Positions 54,389 through 62,744 of a DNA stretch of 64,000 nt are shown here, one piece after another. The notes beneath the pieces were generated by a model. That model searched no databases. It was not told the origin of the DNA and saw nothing but the letters and a program-made list of their open reading frames with translations. The translations under genes were made by a program, and so were the position numbers. Source of the DNA: Rhodanobacter denitrificans (GTDB taxonomy: Bacteria > Pseudomonadota > Gammaproteobacteria > Xanthomonadales > Rhodanobacteraceae); NCBI RefSeq assembly GCF_000230695.2, contig NC_020541.1, forward strand, positions 1,426,001 to 1,490,000. The letters are read 5' to 3'. Every line of letters begins with the position of its first letter. Position 1 is the stretch's first letter.

Positions 54389-55517
54389 GCAGGTTCTCCT
54401 CGGCCATGTCGCGCAGCAGGGATTCGAAATCGCGGATCACCGCTTCCGGCGAGAGTCCCGCCACGCCGGCGTGCGCCGCGCGCCCCATGTGCCGGATCAG
54501 TGCAGGGTTGCTCGCCAGTCTCACCGAGGCATCGATGAAGGCCGCCTCGTCGCCCGAGGCGATGCGGCAGCCGTTGACGCCGTCGACGAGGTGCTCGCGC
54601 GCGGCACCCTCGGCATACGCCACCACCGGCAGGCCGGCGGCCAGGGCCTCGATGATCACGTTGCCGAAGGTCTCGCTGAGGCTGGGGAACGGGAACAGGT
54701 CCGCGCTGGCATAGTGCCGCGCCAGCGCTTCGCCGCCTTGCACGCCGGCGAAGATGAAGTCCGGATGGGCGGCCTGCAGTGCGCCGCGGGCCGGACCGTC
54801 GCCGACCCACACGTAGCGCGCCTGCGGCACCTGCCGCTGGATCGCGCGAAAAGCCCGCACCGCCAGCTCGAGATTCTTTTCCGGCGCGATGCGCCCGACG
54901 TACAGCACCACCGGCGTGGCGGCGTCCACGCCCCAGTCGGCGCGCAAAGCCATGTCGCGCCGGTTCGGGTGGAACAGCTGCGTATCCACGGCGCGGCGCA
55001 GCAAGCGTGCGTTGGTGATGCCCATGGCGTGCAATTCCTGTGCGAGCGCATCGGTCGGCACCAGCGTGGCGATGGCGCGCTGGTGGAAACGACGCAGGTA
55101 GCCGCGTACCAGCGGTGTGAGCAGGCCCACGCCGTAATGGCTGGCGTAGCTGTCGAAGCGGGTGTGGAAACCGCTGCTGAGCGGAATGCCCAACTGCCTG
55201 GCGGCACGCATGGCCGACCAGCCGAGCGGCCCTTCGGTGGCTACGTACACCGCATCGGGACGCTGCCGCGACCAGTGCCGGCGCAGGGTGTGGCCGGCGG
55301 GCAGACCGAAGCGCAGGCCGGGGTAACGCGGCAGCGCGCCGCCGCGCAATTCGAGCACGTCGATGCCGGCTTCGTCGCCGTGCGGCTGCGGCTGGCGCGG
55401 GCGGATCAGGTCGATGCTGTGGCCACGGGCGGCGAGCCCGGCGGCGAGACTGTGCACGGTCAGCGCGACGCCGTTGATTTCCGGTGGGTAGGTTTCGCTG
55501 ACGATGCCGATGCGCAT
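54357..55517 (-). CDS. GT4-family glycosyltransferase
   Basis: This 386-residue glycosyltransferase of family 4 has the N-terminal VSETYPPEINGVALTVHSLA and the nucleotide-binding C-terminal half: VLYVGRIAPEKNLELAVRAF, VGDGPARGAL and the E-x7-E motif SLSETFGNVIIEALAAGLP. Related enzymes transfer mannose or glucose to diacylglycerol or glycolipids. It precedes and overlaps the PAP2 gene, suggesting a shared lipid-sugar pathway. The acceptor is unknown. Confidence 0.93.
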   Translation of the reverse strand: MRIGIVSETYPPEINGVALTVHSLAAGLAARGHSIDLIRPRQPQPHGDEAGIDVLELRGGALPRYPGLRFGLPAGHTLRRHWSRQRPDAVYVATEGPLGWSAMRAARQLGIPLSSGFHTRFDSYASHYGVGLLTPLVRGYLRRFHQRAIATLVPTDALAQELHAMGITNARLLRRAVDTQLFHPNRRDMALRADWGVDAATPVVLYVGRIAPEKNLELAVRAFRAIQRQVPQARYVWVGDGPARGALQAAHPDFIFAGVQGGEALARHYASADLFPFPSLSETFGNVIIEALAAGLPVVAYAEGAAREHLVDGVNGCRIASGDEAAFIDASVRLASNPALIRHMGRAAHAGVAGLSPEAVIRDFESLLRDMAEENLHEHASIAARL

Positions 55518-55663
55518 GACGATGTCCGTGCTGGCTGGACGCAGCTTCGCCGTTTCGCGTTGCGGCGGCGTGGCGGGCGCATGACGTGGCAGTGACGCAT
55601 CGGTGCCTTGCGGGCGCCGCAGCGCTTACACTGGGGGGCATCCTTCACCGCTGGAGACCGACG

Positions 55664-56101
55664 ATGAAACGCATCCTGCTCGCCCTGGCCCTGGCCGGAC
55701 TGACCGGCGCCGCGCTGGCCGCCGATGCCCCCGCCGGCCTGCCGGTCACACCGGCTCCCGCCGGCGCCGAGGTCTACCTCATCTCGCCGAAGGACGGCGC
55801 CACCGTGGGCCAGGACGTCACCGTGCGCTTCGGCCTCAAGGGCATGGGCGTGGCGCCGGCCGGCGTGGCCAAGGAGCACACCGGCCACCATCACCTGCTG
55901 GTCGACGTGAAGGAGCTGCCCGCCGCCGGCCAGCCGATTCCGAAGGACGAGCAGCACATCCATTTCGGCGGCGGCCAGACCGAGACCACGTTGAAGCTGA
56001 AGCCCGGTACCCACACCCTGCAGCTGGAACTGGGCGACCAGAACCATGTGCCGTTCGAGCCGGCCGTGGTGTCGAGGAAGATCACCATCCACGTCAAGTG
56101 A
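55664..56101 (+). CDS. Exported DUF4399 protein
   Basis: This 145-residue protein has a signal peptide (ILLALALAGLTGAALA) and the DUF4399 body: VYLISPKDGATVGQDVTVRF, then a histidine-rich stretch HTGHHHLLVDVKELPAAGQP and QHIHFGGGQTETTLKLKPGT. The histidine motifs suggest metal binding, which is unproven. GGAG lies 8 bases before the ATG at 55664. It is convergent with the following outer-membrane protein gene. Confidence 0.85.
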   Translation: MKRILLALALAGLTGAALAADAPAGLPVTPAPAGAEVYLISPKDGATVGQDVTVRFGLKGMGVAPAGVAKEHTGHHHLLVDVKELPAAGQPIPKDEQHIHFGGGQTETTLKLKPGTHTLQLELGDQNHVPFEPAVVSRKITIHVK

Positions 56102-56132
56102 GTTTCGGGCGGCGCCGGCTTGCTTCCCGCGC

Positions 56133-56948
56133 TCAGTGCCCGAAGTAGACCGCGATGCCTAGATTGGTCTGCCAGTCGGGCGCCGCACCGTCCAACCGAT
56201 GGTCGAAGCCGGCGTCGAGCTGCACGCGTGGGGTGATCATCCATGCCAGTCCGGCACCGGCAACCGTGCCGCTGCCCTGATCCGGCGTGTGCAGCCGCGC
56301 GGCTTCGACATACAGCATCAGCGTGCTGCCCAGCGTGTAGTTGTCGCTGGCTGCCACGGTGGTGCTGTCAGCGCCGCCACTGCGCACATCCTGCAGATAC
56401 AGACCCAGCGAGTTGCTCCCGCTTGCCTGCAGGTTGAACTGTGCGCCGAGCAGGTATTGGCGCCGGTCGCTGCGGAATGCCTTCGCGCCATCGGTGAATT
56501 CCACGCTGCCCAGCAGGCCCCAGCCGAAGGCCGGGTTCGAGGACGGCAGTGCCAGTTTCAGCCCGAGTGTCGTGTCGCCATGTCCATGACTGCGATCACC
56601 GCTGCCGGCACCGTCCTGCCGCAACGAGTTCCATGGCGAGCTGCCCAGTTGCAGTTCCAGCGGGCCGCCGATGCCGATGCGCAGCAGGCTGTCGGCGCTG
56701 TACTGCGAGATGGAGATGCCGTCTTGTCGATCACGGCTCCAGTCCGGCAATCCCTGTTCGATGGTGATGTCGCCCATGCCGAGCGCGACGGGCGTGAAGC
56801 CGTAGCCAGGGCGGTCGTAGCCCGGATTGCCGGCCATGGCGGACAGGGCGAGGCCCGACATGAGCGTGGCGAGTATGGTCGGGGCAATGCGCCGACGTCG
56901 CTGTGGGCTGCGGCAGCGGCGAGTATCCCGGTATCGGCTAAAATCCAT
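56133..56948 (-). CDS. Outer-membrane-like transporter protein
   Basis: This 271-residue protein has a basic N-terminus and a signal-like segment (LATLMSGLALSAMA), then amphipathic beta strands with regular glycines. It ends in the aromatic TNLGIAVYFGH, a common outer-membrane barrel ending. It fits the loosely defined MetA-pathway/transporter family. GGAG lies 8 bases before the ATG at 56948; a longer frame upstream overlaps gltX antisense. It diverges from gltX with a 28-base gap. The function is unknown. Confidence 0.75.
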   Translation of the reverse strand: MDFSRYRDTRRCRSPQRRRRIAPTILATLMSGLALSAMAGNPGYDRPGYGFTPVALGMGDITIEQGLPDWSRDRQDGISISQYSADSLLRIGIGGPLELQLGSSPWNSLRQDGAGSGDRSHGHGDTTLGLKLALPSSNPAFGWGLLGSVEFTDGAKAFRSDRRQYLLGAQFNLQASGSNSLGLYLQDVRSGGADSTTVAASDNYTLGSTLMLYVEAARLHTPDQGSGTVAGAGLAWMITPRVQLDAGFDHRLDGAAPDWQTNLGIAVYFGH

Positions 56949-56976
56949 CACTTCGCTCCGCATCCGTTGAGTTCCC

Positions 56977-58377
56977 ATGACCGTCCGCACCCGCTTTGCC
57001 CCCAGCCCCACCGGTTTCCTGCACATCGGCGGGGCGCGCACCGCGCTGTATTGCTGGCTGGAGGCGCGTCGCCGCGGCGGCGAGTTCATCCTGCGCATCG
57101 AGGACACCGACCGCGAGCGTTCCACCGAGGAAGCCGTGCAGGCGATCCTCGACGCGATGCACTGGCTCCACCTCGACGCCGACGAGGGTCCGTTTTACCA
57201 GACCCAGCGGCTGGCGCGGTACAGGCAGGTCGCCGACGAACTGGTCGCCGCCGGCAAGGCCTACTACGCCTACGAGAGCAAGGAACAGATCGAGGCGATG
57301 CGCGAGGCGGCGATGAAGGTGGGCGAAAAACCGCGCTACAACGGCTACTACCGCGACCGCAACGAACCTTTCCGCGACGACCCGAATCGGGTGATCCGCT
57401 TCCGCAACCCCACCGAGGGCTCGGTGGTGTTCGAGGACAAGGTGAAGGGCCGCATCGAGATCGCCAACAGCGAGTTGGACGACCTGGTGATCTTCCGCTC
57501 CGACGGCTGGCCCACCTACAACTTCGCGGTGGTGGTCGACGATATCGACATGGGCATCACCGAGGTGATCCGCGGCGACGACCACGTCAACAACACGCCG
57601 CGCCAGATCAACATCTACCAGGCGCTGGGCGCCGCGGTGCCGGAGTTCGCGCACCTGCCGATGATCTTGGACAAGGAAGGCAAGAAGCTGTCCAAGCGCA
57701 CCAACTCGGTCAGCGTGATGGAGTACCGCGCCGCGGGCTTCCTGCCGCACGCGATCCTGAACTACCTGGTGCGCCTCGGCTGGTCGCACGGCGACCAGGA
57801 GATATTCTCGCGCGGGGAAATGATCGCGCTGTTCGACATCGCCGACGTCAACAAGGCCGCTTCGCGCTTCGACACCGAGAAGCTGGCCTGGCTCAACCAG
57901 CACTACCTGAAAACCGACGAACCGCAGTCGCTGGCCGCCGAGTTCGCGTGGCACCTGCAGCGCGCCGGGATCGACGCGTCGCGCGGCCCGGCGCCGGTCG
58001 ACGTGGTCGTGGCGCTACGCGACCGCGTGCACACGCTGAAGGAAATGGCCGAGCGCGCGAAGATCTGGTACGGCCCGATCGTCGAATGGGACGACAAGGC
58101 GGTCGCCAAGCACCTGAAGAACGACAGTGCGGTCGCCGTGCTGGAGGTGGCGAAGGCGCTGCTCGCCGAGGTCGAGTGGCAACCCGCTCCGATCCACCAG
58201 GTGATCGAACAGGTCGCCGCGCAGCTGGCACTCGGTATGGGCAAGGTCGCCCAGCCGCTGCGCGTGGCGATGACCGGCACCCAGGTCTCGCCCTCGATCG
58301 AGCACACTATCTACCTGGCCGGCCGCGACGAGGCGCTCACGCGCATCGACGCCGCGATCGCCATGGCGCGGGAATGA
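56977..58377 (+). CDS. gltX: Glutamyl-tRNA synthetase
   Basis: This 466-residue class I synthetase charges tRNA-Glu. It has the HIGH-type motif [19 protein letters not shown] near residue 10 and the KLSKR loop ([16 protein letters not shown]) near residues 237-241. The C-terminal anticodon-binding helices end [11 protein letters not shown]. The length is typical of the discriminating bacterial enzyme. A small membrane protein gene follows after 34 bases. Confidence 0.97.
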   Translation: MTVRTRFAPSPTGFLHIGGARTALYCWLEARRRGGEFILRIEDTDRERSTEEAVQAILDAMHWLHLDADEGPFYQTQRLARYRQVADELVAAGKAYYAYESKEQIEAMREAAMKVGEKPRYNGYYRDRNEPFRDDPNRVIRFRNPTEGSVVFEDKVKGRIEIANSELDDLVIFRSDGWPTYNFAVVVDDIDMGITEVIRGDDHVNNTPRQINIYQALGAAVPEFAHLPMILDKEGKKLSKRTNSVSVMEYRAAGFLPHAILNYLVRLGWSHGDQEIFSRGEMIALFDIADVNKAASRFDTEKLAWLNQHYLKTDEPQSLAAEFAWHLQRAGIDASRGPAPVDVVVALRDRVHTLKEMAERAKIWYGPIVEWDDKAVAKHLKNDSAVAVLEVAKALLAEVEWQPAPIHQVIEQVAAQLALGMGKVAQPLRVAMTGTQVSPSIEHTIYLAGRDEALTRIDAAIAMARE

Positions 58378-58411
58378 GCTTCCCGCCATGCCGATGACGC
58401 ACTGACCCGGC

Positions 58412-58690
58412 ATGGACGAGCTGCTGGCCAAGGCCACCCATGGTGTCGATCCCGACGCGCCGGGTGCGTTCTGGCAGGTCTTCTTCAACCTGTTGAACAT
58501 GCTGCCGTGGGCAGCCATGTTCTGGTGGAGCCTGCTGTTCGTCGCGGTGGGCGCGCTGCTCGGCTGGTGGCGCGGCCGCCTGTTCGAAGGGATCGTGTGG
58601 GCATGGCTGCTGGGGCCGATCGGCTGGATCGTGCTGCTGCTGCGAACCCGCCGCAAACCGCCGCGTCGGCCGCCGCCGTTGCCGCGCTGA
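58412..58690 (+). CDS. Small membrane protein
   Basis: This 92-residue protein has two membrane helices: NMLPWAAMFWWSLLFVAVGA and VWAWLLGPIGWIVLLLRT. It finishes with a basic, proline-rich tail (RRKPPRRPPPLPR). It lies between gltX and zur on the same strand. I do not recognise a family or function. Confidence 0.7.
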   Translation: MDELLAKATHGVDPDAPGAFWQVFFNLLNMLPWAAMFWWSLLFVAVGALLGWWRGRLFEGIVWAWLLGPIGWIVLLLRTRRKPPRRPPPLPR

Positions 58691-58720
58691 AGCCTTGCTG
58701 CCGCTGCGACGGGCGCAGTG

Positions 58721-58745
58721 TATGATCCAGCACGAGGTGAAACGC
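58721..58745 (+). promoter_or_regulatory. zur promoter and ribosome site
   Basis: TGTATGAT contains a -10 box TATGAT (58721-58726) with the extended TGn-type G upstream. GAGGTGA at 58734-58740, an excellent ribosome site, lies 5 bases before TTG 58746. An ATG at 58722 sits inside the -10 box and lacks a ribosome site, so TTG is the better start. Confidence 0.5.
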
Positions 58746-59231
58746 TTGAGCCACGACGCCGCCCGCAACCCGCATCCGAGCCACCCGCACCATCACGACG
58801 CGAAAGGTTTCGTGCGTGCCGTGGAACATGCCAGCGAGGAGCGCGGCTTGCGCCTGACTCCGCTGCGCAAGGAAGTGCTGGAGCTGATCGCGGCCGCGCA
58901 CAAGCCGGTCAAGGCCTACGACCTGCTCGACCAGTTGCGCGAGAAGCACGGCAATGCGGCGCCGCCGACCGTCTATCGCGCACTCGACTTTCTGCTCGAG
59001 AACGGTTTTATCCACAAGCTGGAATCGATCAACGCGTTCGTTTCCTGCCACCACCCGGCCGAGGCGCACCAGGTGCCGTTCCTGATCTGCGATACCTGCT
59101 CCAATGCGCAGGAGGTCTGCGACGAGCGGGTTGCCGAGCTGATCGAGGCGCAGGCGAAGGCGTTCGGCTTCCGCCCGCAGGCGCAGACGCTGGAAGTCCA
59201 TGGCACCTGCCGGCATTGCCGCAAGAGCTGA
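58746..59231 (+). CDS. zur: Fur-family zinc regulator Zur
   Basis: Zur represses zinc uptake genes when zinc-loaded. The 161-residue protein has a histidine-rich start, the winged helix LTPLRKEVLELIAAAHKPVK and APPTVYRALDFLLENGFIHK. The metal-binding part has SCHHPAEAHQVPFLICDTCS, CDE further on and the C-terminal CRHC pair that forms the structural zinc site. The TTG start at 58746 is preferred over ATG 58722. Downstream lies a Zur-type palindrome, which agrees with Zur rather than Fur. Confidence 0.88.
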   Translation: MSHDAARNPHPSHPHHHDAKGFVRAVEHASEERGLRLTPLRKEVLELIAAAHKPVKAYDLLDQLREKHGNAAPPTVYRALDFLLENGFIHKLESINAFVSCHHPAEAHQVPFLICDTCSNAQEVCDERVAELIEAQAKAFGFRPQAQTLEVHGTCRHCRKS

Positions 59232-59256
59232 CCCGCGTTGCCGGGTATGGCGTTCG

Positions 59257-59278
59257 GAAGTGTTATAATGTAACATCC
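59257..59278 (+). promoter_or_regulatory. Candidate Zur box with overlapping -10
   Basis: TGTTATAATGTAACA at 59261-59275 is a palindrome (TGTTA, 5-base centre, TAACA) that fits the proteobacterial Zur consensus, which I recall as GTTATANTATAAC with flanks. Its centre is a perfect TATAAT (59264-59269), so bound Zur would block the polymerase. It lies 50 bases before the MerC-type gene. Confidence 0.75.
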
Positions 59279-59327
59279 AGCCCGACTGGATACTGAGCCG
59301 CCACGTCTGGCGGCGCCGGGCACGACG

Positions 59328-59762
59328 ATGGATTCCGAGCAGGCGAACAAAACCCGCTGGTGGCACGCCGCCGATCGCGTCGGCGCGATGGCTTCCTTCC
59401 TGTGCGCGATCCATTGCGCGCTGCTGCCCTTCGTGCTCGCGCTGCTGCCGCTGGTAGGGCTGGAATTCCTGGCCGATCATCGCTTCGAGCGGGCTTTCGT
59501 GCTGGGTGCCTGCGTGCTGGCCTCGCTTGTACTGATTCGGGGGTATCGCCGGCACCAGCGCTCGCTGCCGTTGCGGCTGGCCGTGCCGGGTCTGGCCCTG
59601 CTGCTGCTCGGCGTCACTTATATCGACGGTCCTGCGCCGATTCTGCACAGCGTGCTGGTGACCTGCGGCGGTCTGCTGCTGGCCGGCGCGCATTTCGCCA
59701 ACCTGCGGCTGGACAGCCGCAACCATGCCCTCCATGTGCACGGCCCGCAGTGCGCGCACTGA
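59328..59762 (+). CDS. MerC-domain membrane protein
   Basis: This 144-residue protein has the MerC fold: about four membrane helices. A conserved cysteine pair lies in the first (FLCAIHCALLPFVLALLPLV), and the loop LLVTCGGLLLAGAHFANLRL is near the end. It ends with a histidine-rich tail (HALHVHGPQCAH). MerC proteins move mercuric and possibly other metal ions inward. The Zur box upstream suggests a role in zinc import under shortage. The CDF gene begins 45 bases after its stop. Confidence 0.87.
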   Translation: MDSEQANKTRWWHAADRVGAMASFLCAIHCALLPFVLALLPLVGLEFLADHRFERAFVLGACVLASLVLIRGYRRHQRSLPLRLAVPGLALLLLGVTYIDGPAPILHSVLVTCGGLLLAGAHFANLRLDSRNHALHVHGPQCAH

Positions 59763-59807
59763 ACGCAGTGATTGTGTAACGGCGCCAGCCGTTCCTAGCA
59801 TGCACGC

Positions 59808-60770
59808 ATGAATACCGCCCACGCCGATCGGCACGCGCACGCTCACGACGGTGACCACGGCTACGCGCACGACCCGACCGCCGCGTCCGGCAGCCGCGGT
59901 CGCAAGCTGCTGTTGGCGTTCGGCCTGACCGCCGCGATGATGGCGGTCGAGGTGGCCGGCGGCGCGTGGTCCGGTTCGCTGGCCTTGCTGGCCGATGCCG
60001 GACACATGGTGGTCGACGCGTTGGCCCTGCTGCTGGCGATCGTCGGTGCGCGGGTGGCCATCCGGCCGGCCGATGCGCGGCGCAGTTACGGCTATGGCCG
60101 GATGGAGGTGCTGGCGGGATTCGTCAATGCGCTGGGCCAGTTCGTGCTGGTCGGCTGGATCGTCTACGAGGCCGGCGTACGGCTGCTGCATCCCGGCGAG
60201 ATCCTCTCGGGAATCATGCTGGTGGTGGCGATTGCGGGCCTGCTGGTGAATGCGCTGGTGCTGCGTACCCTGCACGGGCATGCGCATGACGACGTCAACC
60301 TGGCCGGCGCCAGCCTGCACGTGCTGGGCGACCTGCTCGGTTCGCTGGCGGCGGTGCTGGCGGCGCTGGCGATCCGCTGGTTCGGCTGGCTGTGGGCCGA
60401 CCCGGTGCTGTCGCTGCTGATCTCATTGCTGATCCTGGGCAGCGCGTGGCGGCTGCTGCGGGTGTCGGCGCACATCCTGCTGGAGGGCGTGCCCGACGGC
60501 ATGGACAGCGCGCTGGTGGAGGCGTCGCTGCGCACCGCCGATCCCGGTATCCGCGACATCCACCACCTGCACGTGTGGCAGCTGGCCTCGGGCTCGCGCA
60601 TGGCCACCGTGCATGCCGAGTTGGCCGAGTGTGCCGATGGAGCGCAGGCTTTGCAGGCGATCAAGCGGATGCTGCTGGAGCGTTTCGGCATCCAGCACGT
60701 GACCGTGCAGATCGACCCCGGCAGTTGTCTGGACGCGAGCGAAGACTGCGCCGGACACGGTCATCGCTGA
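59808..60770 (+). CDS. CDF-family zinc/cobalt exporter (CzcD/ZitB type)
   Basis: This 320-residue protein has a histidine-rich N-terminus (HADRHAHAHDGDHGYAHD) and six membrane helices. Metal-site residues appear in LLADAGHMVVDALALLLAIV (helix 2) and LHVLGDLLGSLAAVLAALAI (helix 5). A cytosolic domain follows (DIHHLHVWQLASGSRMATV). It exports Zn or related ions by proton antiport. Following the MerC gene, it may be cotranscribed with it, though import and export in one Zur unit would be unusual. Confidence 0.92.
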   Translation: MNTAHADRHAHAHDGDHGYAHDPTAASGSRGRKLLLAFGLTAAMMAVEVAGGAWSGSLALLADAGHMVVDALALLLAIVGARVAIRPADARRSYGYGRMEVLAGFVNALGQFVLVGWIVYEAGVRLLHPGEILSGIMLVVAIAGLLVNALVLRTLHGHAHDDVNLAGASLHVLGDLLGSLAAVLAALAIRWFGWLWADPVLSLLISLLILGSAWRLLRVSAHILLEGVPDGMDSALVEASLRTADPGIRDIHHLHVWQLASGSRMATVHAELAECADGAQALQAIKRMLLERFGIQHVTVQIDPGSCLDASEDCAGHGHR

Positions 60771-60796
60771 CTATCCCGTGCGGCTCCGAACACTGC

Positions 60797-60802
60797 TATG
60801 AT
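60797..60802 (+). promoter_or_regulatory. Candidate extended -10 box of thx
   Basis: TATGAT is preceded by TGC, giving an extended -10 element. It lies about 37 bases before the thx ATG, with AAGGAG in between. No strong -35 is visible, as is usual for extended -10 promoters. Confidence 0.5.
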
Positions 60803-60838
60803 GGCAGGCCGTTCATCCAATAAATCAAGGAGTTCCCC

Positions 60839-61000
60839 ATGGGCAAGGGCGATCGCAAGACTCGTCGCGGCAAGACCTATCGCGGCAGCTACGGCAATAC
60901 CCGGGCGCACGGCGTGCTGCCGGCCGTGGTGGGCGCCAAGCCGACCGTGACCAAGCCGGCTGCCGCCAAGAAGGCCGCGCCGAAGAAGAAGTCGGCCTGA
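60839..61000 (+). CDS. Ribosomal protein Thx (30S)
   Basis: This 53-residue basic protein starts GKGDRKTRRGKTYRGSYGNT, the signature of ribosomal protein THX/bS20-associated Thx, and ends in a lysine- and alanine-rich tail (KKAAPKKKSA). The start of the mature protein fits the small subunit head region. AAGGAG lies 7 bases before the ATG. It has its own promoter and terminator, so it is a single-gene unit. Confidence 0.9.
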   Translation: MGKGDRKTRRGKTYRGSYGNTRAHGVLPAVVGAKPTVTKPAAAKKAAPKKKSA

Positions 61001-61010
61001 GCCGCTTCGC

Positions 61011-61052
61011 CACGCACAAAAAAACCCGCTGCGGCGGGTTTTTTTGTGCGTG
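61011..61052. terminator. Bidirectional intrinsic terminator
   Basis: Two 19-base arms are perfect complements around a TGCG loop. The arms contain runs of seven A and seven T, so each strand has a G/C-rich stem and T-run. It serves both thx (plus) and the convergent outer-membrane gene (minus). Confidence 0.92.
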
Positions 61053-61079
61053 GATCGCTGCGCCGCGGGCGGCTGCGGG

Positions 61080-62093
61080 TCAGAAGCGATACTGCACGCC
61101 CAGCGACCAGAGTCGCCGTGGCTCCAACTGCAGGCCATTGACGCGTTGCCACACCGGCAACTGGACGAACGCGAATGCATCCAGCCGCGGACTGAGCTTC
61201 ACGCTGATGCCCGGGCTGAGATAGGCAAAGGTGGCGCCGCTGTTGGGGCGGTCGGATTGCTGGCCGTTTTCGCGCTGCTCGCCGTGGATGTTCAGCTGCA
61301 GCTGCGGCGTGATGCGTCCGGCGTCGAGATAGCGCACGCCGAAGTCGATGTTGAGCGAATTGCCGGGGCGGAAGCCGTCCCGCGCGTCCAGCGGAACCTG
61401 CGCCATGGCTTGGCCGAAGTAGGCCAGCGAGTCAGTGAGCAGGCCGAACTTGTAGACGCCGAACAACGCGTCGGTGGTGCCGGTGCCCAGTTGCAGGCCG
61501 CGGTCGAGCGGCTGGCCGGCCTGCGGCCCGGCTGCGAAGCGCTGGGTGAAGCGGCCGGTGGGCAGCTTCACGCCGAATTGCATGCCGAGGCCGGCGTCGT
61601 CGCTGAACCCCTGGTAGCGCACGAGCAGGCGCAGGTCGCCAATGCCGCGCGTGTCGGAGGTGGAAATGTCGGTGTCGCCGCCGGCAATGGTCTGGTGGTG
61701 ACGGTCGGTATACGGCAACTGTGCCGAGATACCCCAGTAGCGCGAGAAGTTGTAGCTCGCGCCGAGCAGGGTGGTGCGGTTGATGGTCTTGCGTTGCACC
61801 TCTTCGTCAGCGGGGTACTGGAACGCACTGCGGCTGACGGTGTCGGTGCCGTGCATCAGTCGCGACTGGTCGAAATAATCCTCGCGTACGCTGAGGTGCA
61901 GGCCGCGGCTGGTGGCATAGTCCTGGCTTGACCAGTCCGAATTGAGCGAGCAGCCGCAGGTGGAGCAGGCACCGGCCAAGGCCGGGGCCAGCGTGCCTGC
62001 GAGCAGCACCGTGGCGGCGAGGCGCCGGTGACGTGTGCGCGGGTACGACGACCGGGAGCCGCCATGCGGCAGGTGCTGGTTCGGATGTTTCAC
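61080..62093 (-). CDS. Outer-membrane transporter-like protein with N-terminal cysteines
   Basis: This 337-residue protein has a signal peptide (LAATVLLAGTLAPALAGA), then a cysteine motif (CSTCGCSLNSDW) at the mature start. The body is a beta-barrel-like chain ending in the aromatic RLWSLGVQYRF, common for outer-membrane insertion. GTG 62093 is preceded by GGGAGT 6 bases upstream and gives the best signal peptide. The function is unknown; the cysteines may bind metal or form disulfides. Confidence 0.77.
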   Translation of the reverse strand: MKHPNQHLPHGGSRSSYPRTRHRRLAATVLLAGTLAPALAGACSTCGCSLNSDWSSQDYATSRGLHLSVREDYFDQSRLMHGTDTVSRSAFQYPADEEVQRKTINRTTLLGASYNFSRYWGISAQLPYTDRHHQTIAGGDTDISTSDTRGIGDLRLLVRYQGFSDDAGLGMQFGVKLPTGRFTQRFAAGPQAGQPLDRGLQLGTGTTDALFGVYKFGLLTDSLAYFGQAMAQVPLDARDGFRPGNSLNIDFGVRYLDAGRITPQLQLNIHGEQRENGQQSDRPNSGATFAYLSPGISVKLSPRLDAFAFVQLPVWQRVNGLQLEPRRLWSLGVQYRF

Positions 62094-62371
62094 GCATACT
62101 CCCGATGGGTTTGCTTCGACTTCACCATTGTCCCACCGCGATGACGCTGCCGGTTGCGGCGTGACGTCACAACCAGCCGATTCGCGGTCGGACGCGGGTT
62201 GGATGAGGCGTCGTGCGGACAGGTTCCCACGAGGCCGCACCGCGCAGGATGGCTCGCCCTCCAGCCGGCCTGGGCCGTCACATGCGGCGGTGGCGGCGTG
62301 CGTGCGGACCAACCTGAATGGTGGCCCGGCATGCACTGATCGCCCGGTTTGCCGCAGCGCCACATGCCATG
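62094..62371. other. Intergenic region before the histidine operon
   Basis: No gene is supported in this 278-bp stretch between the outer-membrane gene and the hisR promoter. An open frame continues upstream of the outer-membrane gene but lacks a signal peptide or domain, so I treat it as non-coding. Promoter elements of the minus-strand gene should lie in its left part. Confidence 0.4.
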
Positions 62372-62377
62372 TATGAT
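62372..62377 (+). promoter_or_regulatory. Candidate -10 box of hisR-hisG
   Basis: TATGAT lies 31 bases before the hisR start codon. The palindromic operator candidate begins 9 bases further on, so it would cover the transcription start. Confidence 0.45.
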
Positions 62378-62386
62378 GCGCACCAT

Positions 62387-62406
62387 TGTGTTAATGCGTT
62401 AGTACA
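62387..62406 (+). promoter_or_regulatory. Candidate HisR/TrpR-type operator
   Basis: TGTGTTAATGCGTTAGTACA is an imperfect palindrome (TGT..TAA and TTA..ACA around TGCG), in style like TrpR-family sites. It lies between the -10 box and the hisR ATG, 2 bases before the latter, and would allow autoregulation. Confidence 0.55.
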
Positions 62407-62408
62407 TT

Positions 62409-62744
62409 ATGAAGCGTCGATCACGCGATCCCGAAACCCCCGTCGAGTCGGCCGAGCAGAGCCTGTACGAGGCGCTGCTGTCGCTGAAGAACGTCGAGGA
62501 GATGGCGGCCTTTCTGGGCGACCTGTGCACCCCGGCGGAACTGGAGGTGCTGGTGGACCGCTGGCGGGTGGTGCCGTTCCTGCTCGATGGCGTGCCGTAC
62601 CGCGAGATTCACGAGCGCACCGCGGTCAGCATTACCACGATCGGGCGGGTGGCGCGCTATCTCAACCAGGGCAACGGCGGCTACCTGGCGGCCGCCGCCC
62701 GCGCGGCGCGGCGGCAGGCACAGACCACGAGGAAGAAGGCATGA
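62409..62744 (+). CDS. hisR: TrpR/YerC-family regulator of the histidine operon
   Basis: This 111-residue protein matches the TrpR/YerC family: LYEALLSLKNVEEMAAFLGD, then the helix-turn-helix region TPAELEVLVDRWRVVPFLLD and YREIHERTAVSITTIGRVAR. Because it leads hisG with a 4-base overlap and a palindromic site lies upstream, it fits the HisR role assigned to this family by comparative genomics. Its effector is presumably histidine or a precursor; that is inference. Confidence 0.85.
   Translation: MKRRSRDPETPVESAEQSLYEALLSLKNVEEMAAFLGDLCTPAELEVLVDRWRVVPFLLDGVPYREIHERTAVSITTIGRVARYLNQGNGGYLAAAARAARRQAQTTRKKA

Noticed and set aside
58722..58745. ATG start for zur at 58722
   Set aside because: It lies inside a likely -10 box and lacks a ribosome site, whereas TTG 58746 has GAGGTGA at ideal spacing.
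62094..62363. N-terminal extension of the outer-membrane protein gene
   Set aside because: The open frame continues upstream, but a ribosome site and signal peptide fix the start at 62093; the upstream part has no protein features.
62361..62372. ACATGCCATGT palindrome before hisR as operator
   Set aside because: Short and upstream of the -10 box, and less like known TrpR-family sites than the palindrome at 62387-62406.
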